A DNA stretch of 64,000 nucleotides from Marinoscillum sp040222955 (GTDB lineage: Bacteria > Bacteroidota > Bacteroidia > Cytophagales > Cyclobacteriaceae), in contig NZ_JAVKCA010000012.1 of the NCBI RefSeq assembly GCF_040222955.1, positions 167,756 through 231,755 on the forward strand, read 5' to 3'. Made by a program: the position numbers and the translations under genes. This document shows, piece by piece, positions 14,092-22,159 of this stretch (position 1 is the first letter of the stretch; each line of letters starts with the position of its first letter). Under the pieces are notes generated by a model, which worked only from the letters and a program-made list of their open reading frames with translations, was not told the origin of the DNA and did no database searches.

Positions 14092-14250
14092 GTACCTGAC
14101 AAGTTTATGAAACCTGACAGGTATGACCAAGAGGTTAAGGTCTATACGCTCCTGATGGTTATGAGCGGTATTTTTATTTATTCAAGTCTGTTGGTGCTTG
14201 TCCACATTCCACTGCTTTGTCCCACCCTTCGACGGGCTCAGTCTGACAAG
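14092..14250. repeat. Dispersed repeat element B
   Basis: A full-length, diverged copy of element A (7041): GTACCTGACAAGTTTATGAA, ACCTGACAGGTATGACCAAG, CTCCTGATGGTTATGAGCGG, TTTTTATTTATTC, GTGCTTGTCCACATTCC and CCCTTCGACGGGCTCAG occur in the same order and spacing, with a few indels. The palindrome is imperfect here. It runs directly into a sequence resembling the end of a cupin gene. Confidence 0.85.
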
Positions 14251-14284
14251 GCATTTCCCGGAGGCATGGAGCGAAACATCTCCG
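14251..14284 (+). pseudogene. Short relic of a cupin-gene 3' end
   Basis: CATTTCCCGGAGGCATGGAG, then CGAAACATCTCCGAC, matches CATTCCCGGAGGCTTTGAGC at 8512 and its continuation in about 27 of 34 bases. The protein FPGGMERNIS compares with IPGGFERNMP of the intact cupin. Only about 12 codons remain, so this is a low-evidence call. Confidence 0.35.
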
Positions 14285-14305
14285 ACATAAACTTTGTGAA
14301 AAACT

Positions 14306-14340
14306 CACTCATGGCATGACCTGGAGTCATGCCATGAGTG
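14306..14340. terminator. Perfect 15-bp hairpin between convergent genes
   Basis: CACTCATGGCATGAC and GTCATGCCATGAGTG flank a CTGGA loop. It stands between the patatin gene (+) and the DUF1330 gene (-). There is no strong T-run, so it may be a REP-like hairpin rather than a classical intrinsic terminator. Confidence 0.5.
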
Positions 14341-14373
14341 TAGTTCTCGCAATATAGAAGCGTAATGAGCACA

Positions 14374-14670
14374 TCAGCCAGGCAACCCTTCCATGATCAC
14401 ACCGGTGGATGTGGTGGCAGACAGCCGAAGGGCCTTCAATTCTTTGTATTCGTCAGAGTCGTACCAGTTTTCTGCCATTTCAAAACCCGGAAACTGAATC
14501 ATCACGAGGTAGCTGGGAGTTGCCGATCCCTCCAGTACACGTGTTTTACCACCCAGTACCAAGTACTTCCCCTGGTATTTTTCTACCACTTCACCCACTT
14601 TACTTTTGTAGGTAGCCAGATCCTCCGGACTTGTTACCGTGAGGTTGTCAAATAATATGTAAGCTGACAT
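14374..14670 (-). CDS. DUF1330-domain protein
   Basis: 98 residues with the family's ferredoxin-like pattern: YILFDNLTVTSPEDLATYKSKVG, YQGKYLVLGGKTRVLEG, YLVMIQFPGFEMAENWYDSDEYKELKALR. Function unknown. It begins 28 bp after the cyclase-family gene and is likely its operon partner. Confidence 0.88.
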   Translation of the reverse strand: MSAYILFDNLTVTSPEDLATYKSKVGEVVEKYQGKYLVLGGKTRVLEGSATPSYLVMIQFPGFEMAENWYDSDEYKELKALRLSATTSTGVIMEGLPG

Positions 14671-14698
14671 ATGTTTGTTGTTTAATGATGTTTAGAAA

Positions 14699-15670
14699 TT
14701 ATTTTGATTCTATCGGTAAGGCAATGGGCCGCATTGGAGAGCCACTCGCTCCCTTGAGCTTCAGCGAAGCTGCGATGAATGCGAATTCATAAATTTCATC
14801 TTTGGCCAACTCCTCCAGGTACATCTGCTCCATGAACATCACACCCTTTTCGGCCAGAAGATAGGTGTGCACCGGCACCCAGTTGTCTTCACGCTCAGGC
14901 GGAAACGCCTCAAAACTTAGATTATCGGCTCCAAGAAGCATGATTCCTTCGTCCTCGATGAGCCACTTTACGGCATCAAGACTGATCCCCGGATAGTTGT
15001 CGAGGTAGTGATCGGCATCCTGATAAAACTCGGCCTGACCAGTGCGGATAACGACAACATCGCCGGGCTCCAGTTTAACACGCTGCTTTTTAAGTGCATC
15101 CTGAAGATCATTAGCGGTAATCCGATAGTTTTTTGGAAGGGTTCCCTTAGCTGCTTTTACATCAATCATCACCCCGCGTGCTATGATAGGAAGAATGGTC
15201 TCTGCTCCTGTTTTTTTCCAGCCCTTGTCTCCCAGGTGCTCCTCAGCAGCAAAGCCATTCCAGATTTTACCATTTAGCCCAAAATGATTGAGCGCATCAA
15301 TGTGGGTGCCCATGTGGGTGTACATAGAAATGGCATCTCCCGTATAGCTCACCTTGCGGTTCATGGCTTCACCCAGCCCGTTTGGGTTGTCCACTACGGT
15401 ACCGTGTGGGGTGTGGGTAAGCCAATACTGATAACCCGGATCACCCAGCGCATGGAAGCTGGGCATTCCTACAAAGTAGTCAACACTAAGGTCGTAAACC
15501 CTACCCGAATTGATTTGTGAAAGTACCCGGAGCGTGGATGCTTCGGTCATTAAGTTCAGGGTGCCGATTTCGTCTTGCGATCCCCAGGGACTGGTTCCAA
15601 CTACCTCATTGCGCTGTGCTGTGACAGTCACGGCGAGGAGTAGTAACATAGAAAAGAATGTTGCTTTCAT
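14699..15670 (-). CDS. Secreted cyclase-family (kynurenine formamidase-like) hydrolase
   Basis: 323 residues with a Sec signal peptide (MKATFFSMLLLLAVTVTAQ, cleavage after about residue 19). The metal-binding signature is TAG-like HMGTHIDALNHFG, the family's HxGTHxDxxxH, and a later GDVVVIRTGQAEF and LGADNLSFEAFPPE match the cyclase fold (PF04199). Relatives hydrolyse amides or lactones; the substrate here is unknown and would be met in the periplasm. It lies between the DUF1330 gene and a Crp-type regulator 60 bp upstream on the same strand, so the three may be co-expressed. Confidence 0.88.
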   Translation of the reverse strand: MKATFFSMLLLLAVTVTAQRNEVVGTSPWGSQDEIGTLNLMTEASTLRVLSQINSGRVYDLSVDYFVGMPSFHALGDPGYQYWLTHTPHGTVVDNPNGLGEAMNRKVSYTGDAISMYTHMGTHIDALNHFGLNGKIWNGFAAEEHLGDKGWKKTGAETILPIIARGVMIDVKAAKGTLPKNYRITANDLQDALKKQRVKLEPGDVVVIRTGQAEFYQDADHYLDNYPGISLDAVKWLIEDEGIMLLGADNLSFEAFPPEREDNWVPVHTYLLAEKGVMFMEQMYLEELAKDEIYEFAFIAASLKLKGASGSPMRPIALPIESK

Positions 15671-15730
15671 AGCTTTTAACTTTTTGGTTACAAAGTTTCA
15701 AACCAGCGAAAGCGAAAACATTAAGGTATC

Positions 15731-16318
15731 TTAAGAAAAGCCTTGGGTGCTCCTTTTTTTCCGAATGGCACTCAGGTGTTCAGGGGTAATGCCCAGATAA
15801 GAGGCGATCATGTACTGGGGAATCTGCTGCTCCATGTCTCGATACCGGTTGATGAACCGGGAGTAGCGCTGCTCTGCCGTCTCACTCATCGACAGGATCG
15901 TTCGTTCCTGCAGGGCGACATAGCCATTTTGTGTTTTAATGCGAAAGAATCGATCCATCATAGGTACCTCATCATATAGCTCATTGAGCCTGTCGCGATG
16001 GATCTGGTACATGGTGCTATCGGTGATGGCCTGTATGAAAAAGGTTGCCGGGTTTTTCGTCAGAAAGGCATAGAGGTCGTTGATCCACCACCCGGAGATG
16101 CCAAACTGGAGAATGTGGTCCTGCCCATCTTTCTCCACCGAGTAAACCTTCATGCATCCTTCTGAAACAAACCGCATGTGGTTGGAGGGCTCCCCTTTTT
16201 GCAGGAGGTGTTCTTTCTTCTTCAGGTGTCGGGGTTTAAATGCATCGCAGATCAATTCCACCTCCGGTTCAGTAAGTGGGACCAGTTCCCTGATGTTTTT
16301 AATGAGGGTGTTGAGCAT
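15731..16318 (-). CDS. Crp/Fnr-family transcriptional regulator
   Basis: 195 residues from the ATG at 16318 (MLNTLIKNIRELVPLTEPEV); the frame extends to 16372 but the longer leader is not family-like. The N-terminal cyclic-nucleotide-like jelly roll (KKEHLLQKGEPSNHMRFVSEGCMKVYSVEKDGQDHILQFGISGWW) is of the Bacteroidota type, and the C-terminal helix-turn-helix is short (ASYLGITPEHLSAIRKKR). The effector is unknown. It may control the cyclase gene downstream. Confidence 0.88.
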   Translation of the reverse strand: MLNTLIKNIRELVPLTEPEVELICDAFKPRHLKKKEHLLQKGEPSNHMRFVSEGCMKVYSVEKDGQDHILQFGISGWWINDLYAFLTKNPATFFIQAITDSTMYQIHRDRLNELYDEVPMMDRFFRIKTQNGYVALQERTILSMSETAEQRYSRFINRYRDMEQQIPQYMIASYLGITPEHLSAIRKKRSTQGFS

Positions 16319-16418
16319 ATGGTTATTGCTGGGCTGCTTTATAGATCTGGCACAATGCCCACCCCTCCACATTTTCCTGCCGGCGGGAAGATCATCGTTT
16401 CCCTTGTTGTCAGATGCT

Positions 16419-16955
16419 TTATTTCGCAGCTAATTTGGAGTAAATGTCTAAACTAATAAATTGCCCATTTTTGATTTCACAGTCATGCATTGTGCCTTCC
16501 AAATGAAACTTCAGTTTTGCGAGGGCTTTCTTACAATTCACGTTTTCTGTCTCCACGAAACCCTCAATCCTGTGTAGCCCCATATGATCAAATGCATGGT
16601 TAAAGATAAGTGGTATTGCTTCGGTCATGAATCCTTTACCCCAATTTTCTGGCAACAACCAAAAACCAATTTCCGCTTTTCTATTTTCTTTACTCCACCC
16701 GTTTAATCCTCCGGCTCCCAGAAATCTCCCATCCTCTTTTGAACATACCGCCCACCACATTCCGGTTTCATTTTTCTCAAGGTCAGCAAACCAAATCATT
16801 TGCTCTTTGGTCGCCTCCAGGCTAGAGAAACTAATTCCATAATATTTGATAATATCAGGATGAGAGAGGCCCTTAAAGACATTTTCCAAATCCGAATCAA
16901 CAAATTGCCTTAACCTCAATCTTTCAGACTCTAAAATTGGAAATTTTCTGCGCAT
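16419..16955 (-). CDS. GNAT acetyltransferase (RimJ/RimL type)
   Basis: 178 residues: ESERLRLRQFVDSDLENVFKGLSHPDIIKYY at the start, acetyl-CoA-binding beta-strand region RKAEIGFWLLPENWGKGFMTEAIPLIFNHAF, then HRIEGFVETENVNCKKALAKLKFHLEG. This is the RimJ/RimL subgroup, which acetylates protein N-termini or small amines. The acceptor is unknown. It stands alone upstream of the Crp gene. Confidence 0.9.
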   Translation of the reverse strand: MRRKFPILESERLRLRQFVDSDLENVFKGLSHPDIIKYYGISFSSLEATKEQMIWFADLEKNETGMWWAVCSKEDGRFLGAGGLNGWSKENRKAEIGFWLLPENWGKGFMTEAIPLIFNHAFDHMGLHRIEGFVETENVNCKKALAKLKFHLEGTMHDCEIKNGQFISLDIYSKLAAK

Positions 16956-17066
16956 CTGTGTTCGATTTCTAAGTACTTAAAGTGGTTAGTGTAAAATAGC
17001 AAGGGATTTGAAAAAAGTTGTTAGCTCAGTCATTTCGAGATTTCGCCCTGTTTATTTTCACACCTT

Positions 17067-18584
17067 TTAATGTCTATTATCTTTCATAAGCCTAAGGAAC
17101 ATTTTCACGGAAATAGACAGACCATTTATGCCAGAAGCATTATCCTCAACAAACATTTTCATGTGGTCAATATCTTCTTTTTCATAGAGGTTTCCATTAA
17201 AAAAAAGACGCTCTATAGAGGTTGTGTTTCTAATATCCTCCAGAGGATTTTTATCTAAAATAAGTAAATCAGCTATTTTATTTTCTGCTACAGTTCCATA
17301 AATCTCAGTAACGTTAAAGTATTCAGCAGGGGTGATTGTCGCACTTGCTAATGCTTCAGCGGGGGATAACCCTGCCTTAACCAGTTCTTCAAGCTCACGA
17401 TGTAAGCTAATTCCAGGAAATGAATACGGGTCATACGAATCCGTTCCTGCCAATATTTTTACTCCTTTTTCATGTGCCAAACCTGTTAACTCTAATCCTT
17501 TAATATAAAAGTCTTCCAGGTACTGTTGGTTACCTTTGGCCTTTGCATACTCCTTCATTTCCGAAACATCATCTTTCCATATTAGCGATACCAAATAAGG
17601 TATATACCTAAGATTTTCATCGTCTAAAAATTCTTCATCATTGGTAAAGGCTTCATATTTTCGGGTAATATGAGTTGGACAGAAGTAGGTGTTATTTTTT
17701 ACCATGGTATCTACGAGTGCATAGAATTTTTGGTAATCGAAACCGGCCAACATATCAATTGATGAAGGCCTGTCCTCTTGATCAATGTCTTCATCCGAAT
17801 ACATAGCCCTATAATATTCACGGTTTTTTTCCGCCAGCGGGTTAGCATGTTTTAAAAATAAATGGGCATGTTCAAAGCTCCGCTGTCCGGCATTTGAGGC
17901 ATCAATAGGATTAATTGCATTCGGATAGTGCCCGGCAAAAACAACGCCCTGCTTCTTTGCTTCTTCTGCTAAGGGAAAATATCTATCGGGTAATATGCCT
18001 GAATAAATCTTAATAAAAGTCTGGCTATCTTTTGCCGTTCTGTTGACTAATTCTAAAACATTTTGTTCATCATAATTTGCACCTACTATTTCATCAGCAA
18101 AACCAATTAATCTTGGGCCTAATAGTTCTTCTGAGTCTATTTTCTTTCTCCATATAATCCGCTCTTTGTTAATATTAACAATGCCTTGCATATCCCTGAT
18201 GCAGGTAACTCCATTTGCAATATGTAGTGGCATGATTACTTGTGGGGCGATCTGAAATGCGAGATGTGAATGCATGTCCCACAAGCCAGCCAAAGCATAT
18301 TTTCCTCTGCCATCAACGATTTGACTATGGTCATCTTTTGAAGTAGAATCTCCTGTGGTAATTTTTACGATCCTGTCATTTTTGATATATACAAATTGAT
18401 TGGTTATGATTGAATCGTTTGCGACATCTATAATATTGATGTTTGAAATGATATAGTCATTGGTATCTGCTTTTTGACTTAATGGCTCTGCAATAGGATA
18501 GATAAAGAGCACCAGAACAATACCTAGAATGCAGCCAATAACTATAAGTCCGGATTTAAATAATTTTAGGATTACTTTTTTCAT
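17067..18584 (-). CDS. Membrane-anchored amidohydrolase
   Basis: 505 residues from the ATG at 18584, which is preceded by AAAGGA; two more upstream starts are in frame (18599, 18629). An N-terminal hydrophobic helix (SGLIVIGCILGIVLVLFIYPI) anchors or exports it. Metal-site motifs of the amidohydrolase superfamily: DMHSHLAFQ (HxH), FIKIYSG (Lys), VFAGHYPN and SFEHAHL (His), and KILAGTDSYD (Asp), with the typical final DLLILDKNPLEDI. Relatives include prolidases and imidazolonepropionase-like enzymes; substrate unknown. Codon use is A+T-rich compared with neighbours. Confidence 0.88.
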   Translation of the reverse strand: MKKVILKLFKSGLIVIGCILGIVLVLFIYPIAEPLSQKADTNDYIISNINIIDVANDSIITNQFVYIKNDRIVKITTGDSTSKDDHSQIVDGRGKYALAGLWDMHSHLAFQIAPQVIMPLHIANGVTCIRDMQGIVNINKERIIWRKKIDSEELLGPRLIGFADEIVGANYDEQNVLELVNRTAKDSQTFIKIYSGILPDRYFPLAEEAKKQGVVFAGHYPNAINPIDASNAGQRSFEHAHLFLKHANPLAEKNREYYRAMYSDEDIDQEDRPSSIDMLAGFDYQKFYALVDTMVKNNTYFCPTHITRKYEAFTNDEEFLDDENLRYIPYLVSLIWKDDVSEMKEYAKAKGNQQYLEDFYIKGLELTGLAHEKGVKILAGTDSYDPYSFPGISLHRELEELVKAGLSPAEALASATITPAEYFNVTEIYGTVAENKIADLLILDKNPLEDIRNTTSIERLFFNGNLYEKEDIDHMKMFVEDNASGINGLSISVKMFLRLMKDNRH

Positions 18585-18759
18585 TGAATTTCCTTTCATC
18601 TGGTCTATTTGCAAATAACCACCAGCCACAATTGAACACAGCCCTCAATTTTTGGTGACTTCTCATCAATGGAAAAGTCGCAGAAGGCATGATGCGCATG
18701 ACTATACAATATGGCTATAGGCGGTCAATATTTTTGTTTCAAAATTTTCCTTTCTATCC

Positions 18760-19932
18760 CTACCTCTCTTTAAAATCCTTAATCACCCCATCCACAATCC
18801 ACATGGCTATGGCATCACGGTTTTCCCAGTCGAGGATGCGCCGCTGGTCGCGGGTGTTTTTCAGATTGCCGATCTCCACATACACCGTGGGTGCTTTGGA
18901 GTATTTGATGATGTACAGGCTGTTTCGAGGCTCTATGGTGCCGGAGTACTTGCGGTTGGGCTGATAGCGCGCATACTTCTGTTTGAATGTCTGCTGCAGG
19001 TTTTGTGCCAGTCGCTGCCCATCCCGGCTCAGCTCATGGTAGTAAAAAAACACATCAATGTTTTCACTCTTGCTGCGGCTATCCACGTGGGTCTCTATGA
19101 TCCGCTGATAGGGTTTCCCGGCATGTCGGTCATAGAGCTGGTTGACCACCTCCACCCGCTGTTTCAGGCGTGCGGAGTGGTTGCGGGGAATGCGTTTCGA
19201 TGGGTAGGTCTCTTCGTCATGATCTACCTCCAGTAGCCGTGCATCCCGTATGCCGTCATTGGGATCGCGTGTGATCAGGTAGACCAGCGCGCCATTAGCG
19301 ATCAGTTTGCGGGCCAGGCGCAGTGTCACATCATAGGCATATTCATCCTCTGCCAGAAGCTGCCCACCGTAGGACTCCACCGCCCCCGGGTCCGGTCCGC
19401 CATGCCCGGAGATGAGGTAAAAAACTGCACCCTCCAGCTGCCGGCTCTCTATGGAAACTGTGGCGTAGTCTGACCCGAAAATGCTGTAATACCGCTTTTC
19501 CAGCACTTCGGTGGCCTTCACGGTCTGCATATCCACACTGTCAGGCATCACCACTTCCTCATCAGCCTTTTCCACCTTTTCTTCAGGCTTGGGCAGCAGA
19601 TAAATCCTGCCGATGAACAGGCCATTCTCAGAACTCAGGTTTTCCTTATTCAGTTCAATAAAAGGTGCGAGGTATTTCTTAGGCTCCAGGCCACTGTTTC
19701 GTAGGAGCGAATAGATCCCATCGCCCTGCACTGCCATCACCTTTTGGTGCTCCTGGGCATGGGTAAGGTAGCTGCCTGCCAGCAGCAAAAAAGTAATGAG
19801 TTGCTTCAGCAATGGATTTCTATGGATTAGGATCGCTGCGAAATTATAAAAGGAAAGATTGGATACCAGCCGTAGCCAAAAAGAATTGAATAAATAGTGC
19901 GGTTCATGGAAACTTGTGAGCAGATCACTCAA
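18760..19932 (-). CDS. N-acetylmuramoyl-L-alanine amidase (Amidase_3), secreted
   Basis: The catalytic domain lies in the C-terminal half: zinc ligands in LISGHGGPDPGAVESYGG (His), LAEDEYAYDV (Glu) and ETHVDSRSKSENI (His), and the catalytic VEIGNLKNTRDQ (Glu). It would cleave the amide between MurNAc and L-Ala in the periplasm. A signal peptide (LLKQLITFLLLAGSYLTHAQ) starts only at about residue 41 of the longest frame, so translation may begin at the TTG at 19812, giving about 350 residues. The segment VMAVQGDGIYSLLRNSGLEP recalls a LysM-like domain. It diverges from the kinase gene at 20004. Confidence 0.88.
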   Translation of the reverse strand: MSDLLTSFHEPHYLFNSFWLRLVSNLSFYNFAAILIHRNPLLKQLITFLLLAGSYLTHAQEHQKVMAVQGDGIYSLLRNSGLEPKKYLAPFIELNKENLSSENGLFIGRIYLLPKPEEKVEKADEEVVMPDSVDMQTVKATEVLEKRYYSIFGSDYATVSIESRQLEGAVFYLISGHGGPDPGAVESYGGQLLAEDEYAYDVTLRLARKLIANGALVYLITRDPNDGIRDARLLEVDHDEETYPSKRIPRNHSARLKQRVEVVNQLYDRHAGKPYQRIIETHVDSRSKSENIDVFFYYHELSRDGQRLAQNLQQTFKQKYARYQPNRKYSGTIEPRNSLYIIKYSKAPTVYVEIGNLKNTRDQRRILDWENRDAIAMWIVDGVIKDFKER

Positions 19933-19991
19933 AAATAAGCCCCGTTCAAAATACTTTTTCCGCTTCTGCTGCCTACGTCCTTCACGTCCCC

Positions 19992-19999
19992 TATTTTTG
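19992..19999 (+). promoter_or_regulatory. Candidate Bacteroidota -7 element for the kinase gene
   Basis: TATTTTTG fits TAnnTTTG and ends 4 bp before the ATG at 20004. If used, the transcript would start at or inside the first codons, so the mRNA would be leaderless, or translation would begin at the second ATG (20010). No clear -33 TTTG was seen. Confidence 0.35.
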
Positions 20000-20003
20000 C
20001 AGC

Positions 20004-20636
20004 ATGTACATGGCGATTTGTGGAAATATTGGTTCAGGGAAGACGAGCCTGGCAGAGAAATTGGGACATCACTACGGCTGGGACGTGCTCTACGAAAGCG
20101 TAGATAACAACCCCTACCTGGCAGATTTCTACGAAAACATGGAGAAGTGGGCCTTCCACCTGCAAATTCACTTTCTGAACAGCCGGTTCTCCCAGATCAA
20201 AAGCATTCAGGACAAGAAGCAGTCGGCCATTCAGGACCGCACCATCTATGAAGATGCCTACATCTTTGCCATGAACCTGAAAAAATCGCAGCTGCTCAAC
20301 GAAAGGGACTATGAAACCTACCTGGCCCTTTTTAACTCGATGATTGAGCACATACATGCCCCGGACCTCTTGATTTACCTGAAGGCGGACATCCCCCGGC
20401 TGGTAAGCCAGATCCAGAAGAGAGGCCGCGAATATGAGAGCGCCATCCGTCTGGATTACCTCAAAAACCTCAACGAACACTATGCGGAGTGGATCAACAA
20501 CTATGACCAGGGCAACCTGCTGATCATAGATGTCAACCATTTGGATTTTGTGAATAAGCCGGAAGATTTTTCATTTATCGTGGAGCGAATAGATGCCGAG
20601 ATCAACGGCCTCTTCAGCAATAAGAAGCTGGGATAA
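20004..20636 (+). CDS. Deoxynucleoside kinase
   Basis: 210 residues; the second ATG (20010) gives MAICGNIGSGKTSLAEKLG, the P-loop at the extreme N-terminus as in the dNK/dCK family. Further motifs: LYESVDNNPYLADFYENMEKW (substrate contact), QDRTIYEDAYIFA (DRS-like catalytic motif, here DRT) and KRGREYESAIRLDYLKNLNEHYAEW (lid and LID-following helix). It phosphorylates deoxynucleosides for salvage. It converges on the DUF983 gene, leaving 11 bp between the stops. Confidence 0.9.
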   Translation: MYMAICGNIGSGKTSLAEKLGHHYGWDVLYESVDNNPYLADFYENMEKWAFHLQIHFLNSRFSQIKSIQDKKQSAIQDRTIYEDAYIFAMNLKKSQLLNERDYETYLALFNSMIEHIHAPDLLIYLKADIPRLVSQIQKRGREYESAIRLDYLKNLNEHYAEWINNYDQGNLLIIDVNHLDFVNKPEDFSFIVERIDAEINGLFSNKKLG

Positions 20637-20647
20637 AAAGGGATCTG

Positions 20648-20998
20648 TCAACCTTTGTTAAACAGGTACATCCAGATCACGCGACCCATTCTGAAATTGA
20701 AGCCCCAAAGGAGCAACACCGTGAAAATGGCCAAGTACAGGATGTAATCAAGTGACACCCCGATTACCAGACAGACCAGCAGCACGGCGACCATTTCAGC
20801 AATGTTCAGCCCATAGCTGACATACATGGCCCCCATAAAATACCCTGGCTCTATTTCATACCGGTGGTGGCAGTGTGCACAGGTCTCATGCATCTGCGGC
20901 ATTTTCATCAGCAGCACATTGCCCTTGGTCTCAAAGACCTCCCCTTTTCCACAAATCGGACATTTCTCCTGAAAAACTCCTTTCAGCCTGTTCTGCAT
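20648..20998 (-). CDS. DUF983 zinc-ribbon membrane protein
   Basis: 116 residues: an N-terminal zinc ribbon with CPICGKGEVF and CAHCHHRYEIEPGYFMGAMYVSYG, then two membrane helices. The spacing and the PGYFMGAMY motif are diagnostic of DUF983. Function unknown. It diverges from the AraC regulator at 21094. Confidence 0.9.
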   Translation of the reverse strand: MQNRLKGVFQEKCPICGKGEVFETKGNVLLMKMPQMHETCAHCHHRYEIEPGYFMGAMYVSYGLNIAEMVAVLLVCLVIGVSLDYILYLAIFTVLLLWGFNFRMGRVIWMYLFNKG

Positions 20999-21093
20999 TT
21001 CTTAAAAATAATTATGAGCAAAATTGATTCATTAATACAAATGATCAATTAAACTAAAGTTTCCAATATTTGTACAAAAGAGACATCTTCCTG

Positions 21094-22008
21094 ATGATGA
21101 AAAAAATCAATGTGCTGGACCTGGCCGAATTTGAGCGCAGCGGAAACCCGCTCGACTTTTACTGCAACACCTTCAGCAGGCACTTGCAAGCGCACCATGG
21201 CGCCATCACCGCACCACATAAGCACAACTTCTTCCTCATCGTACTTTTCACCAGTGGCAGTGGCCTCCATGAAATTGACTTTGAGAAATACCGGGTGACT
21301 CCCGGGAGTGTCTTCTTCCTCGCACCCGGACAAACCCACTACTGGGAACTGTCAGACGACATTGACGGGCTCATCTTCTTCCACTCTCAGGAATTCTTCG
21401 ACCTGTCCTTCACCGATCGCTCAGTCTATGATTTTCCTTTCTTCTACTCGCTGCTCAACTCCGCCACCCTGCAGCTGAATCCTCCGGACACCAAAAGAAT
21501 GGCAGCTCTGTTCAATGAATTACTCACCGAATACAGTGGCAAAAACACTTTCATGACCACCCAGAAGCTTTCGTCCCTGCTGAGCCTTACTTACATCGAG
21601 CTTAGTCGTCTTTACCTGGCTCAGGGCCAAATGGAAGTATCCAAAACGGGCATCTACTCTGAGTACCTGCGAAAACTCGAAAAACTGATCGAAGAAAACT
21701 TCCGAACCCTCAAATCACCGGCTGCCTATGCGCAGCAACTTCACATCACCGTGCGGCATCTGAACAGGCTCACTCAGGAATCGCTGGGTAAATCCACCAC
21801 CCAACTCATCACCGAGCGGGTACTCCTGGAAGCCAAGCGCATGCTGGTGCATGGCTCCACCTCACTCACCCATATAGCATATGACTTGGGCTATGAGGAC
21901 TATGCCTACTTTTCACGGCTCTTTAAAAAATGGACCGGTCACACCCCCTCCTCTTTTGCACAGCAGTATCAGTCGGGCCGAACAAGAAATCTTCCACCTA
22001 ATCCGTGA
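21094..22008 (+). CDS. AraC-family transcriptional regulator
   Basis: 304 residues from ATG at 21094 or 21097. N-terminal cupin-type sensor (HNFFLIVLFTSGSGLHEIDFEKYRVTPGSVFFLAPGQTHYW). C-terminal double helix-turn-helix: YAQQLHITVRHLNRLTQESLG, then LTHIAYDLGYEDYAYFSRLFKKWTGHTPSSF. Ligand unknown. Neither neighbour points clearly to a target; the SNF2 helicase gene follows after 150 bp with its own candidate promoter. Confidence 0.92.
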   Translation: MMKKINVLDLAEFERSGNPLDFYCNTFSRHLQAHHGAITAPHKHNFFLIVLFTSGSGLHEIDFEKYRVTPGSVFFLAPGQTHYWELSDDIDGLIFFHSQEFFDLSFTDRSVYDFPFFYSLLNSATLQLNPPDTKRMAALFNELLTEYSGKNTFMTTQKLSSLLSLTYIELSRLYLAQGQMEVSKTGIYSEYLRKLEKLIEENFRTLKSPAAYAQQLHITVRHLNRLTQESLGKSTTQLITERVLLEAKRMLVHGSTSLTHIAYDLGYEDYAYFSRLFKKWTGHTPSSFAQQYQSGRTRNLPPNP

Positions 22009-22040
22009 TGAATAAAAGCCCTTACATCAGGTGGTCATAG

Positions 22041-22048
22041 TATCTTTG
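22041..22048 (+). promoter_or_regulatory. Candidate -7 element upstream of the SNF2 helicase
   Basis: TATCTTTG matches TAnnTTTG. A start about 7 bp downstream would give a leader of roughly 105 nt before the GTG at 22160, or almost none before the upstream open frame that begins at 22058. No clear -33 element. Confidence 0.35.
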
Positions 22049-22159
22049 ATCCATTGACGATCTAAACCTGCGGTACCCATCAGCACACCCATTCAAAATC
22101 ATCGCTTCATCCTCGACATTCCGGTAGATCAAATCACCGATCGCACCCTCTATCAGCAT

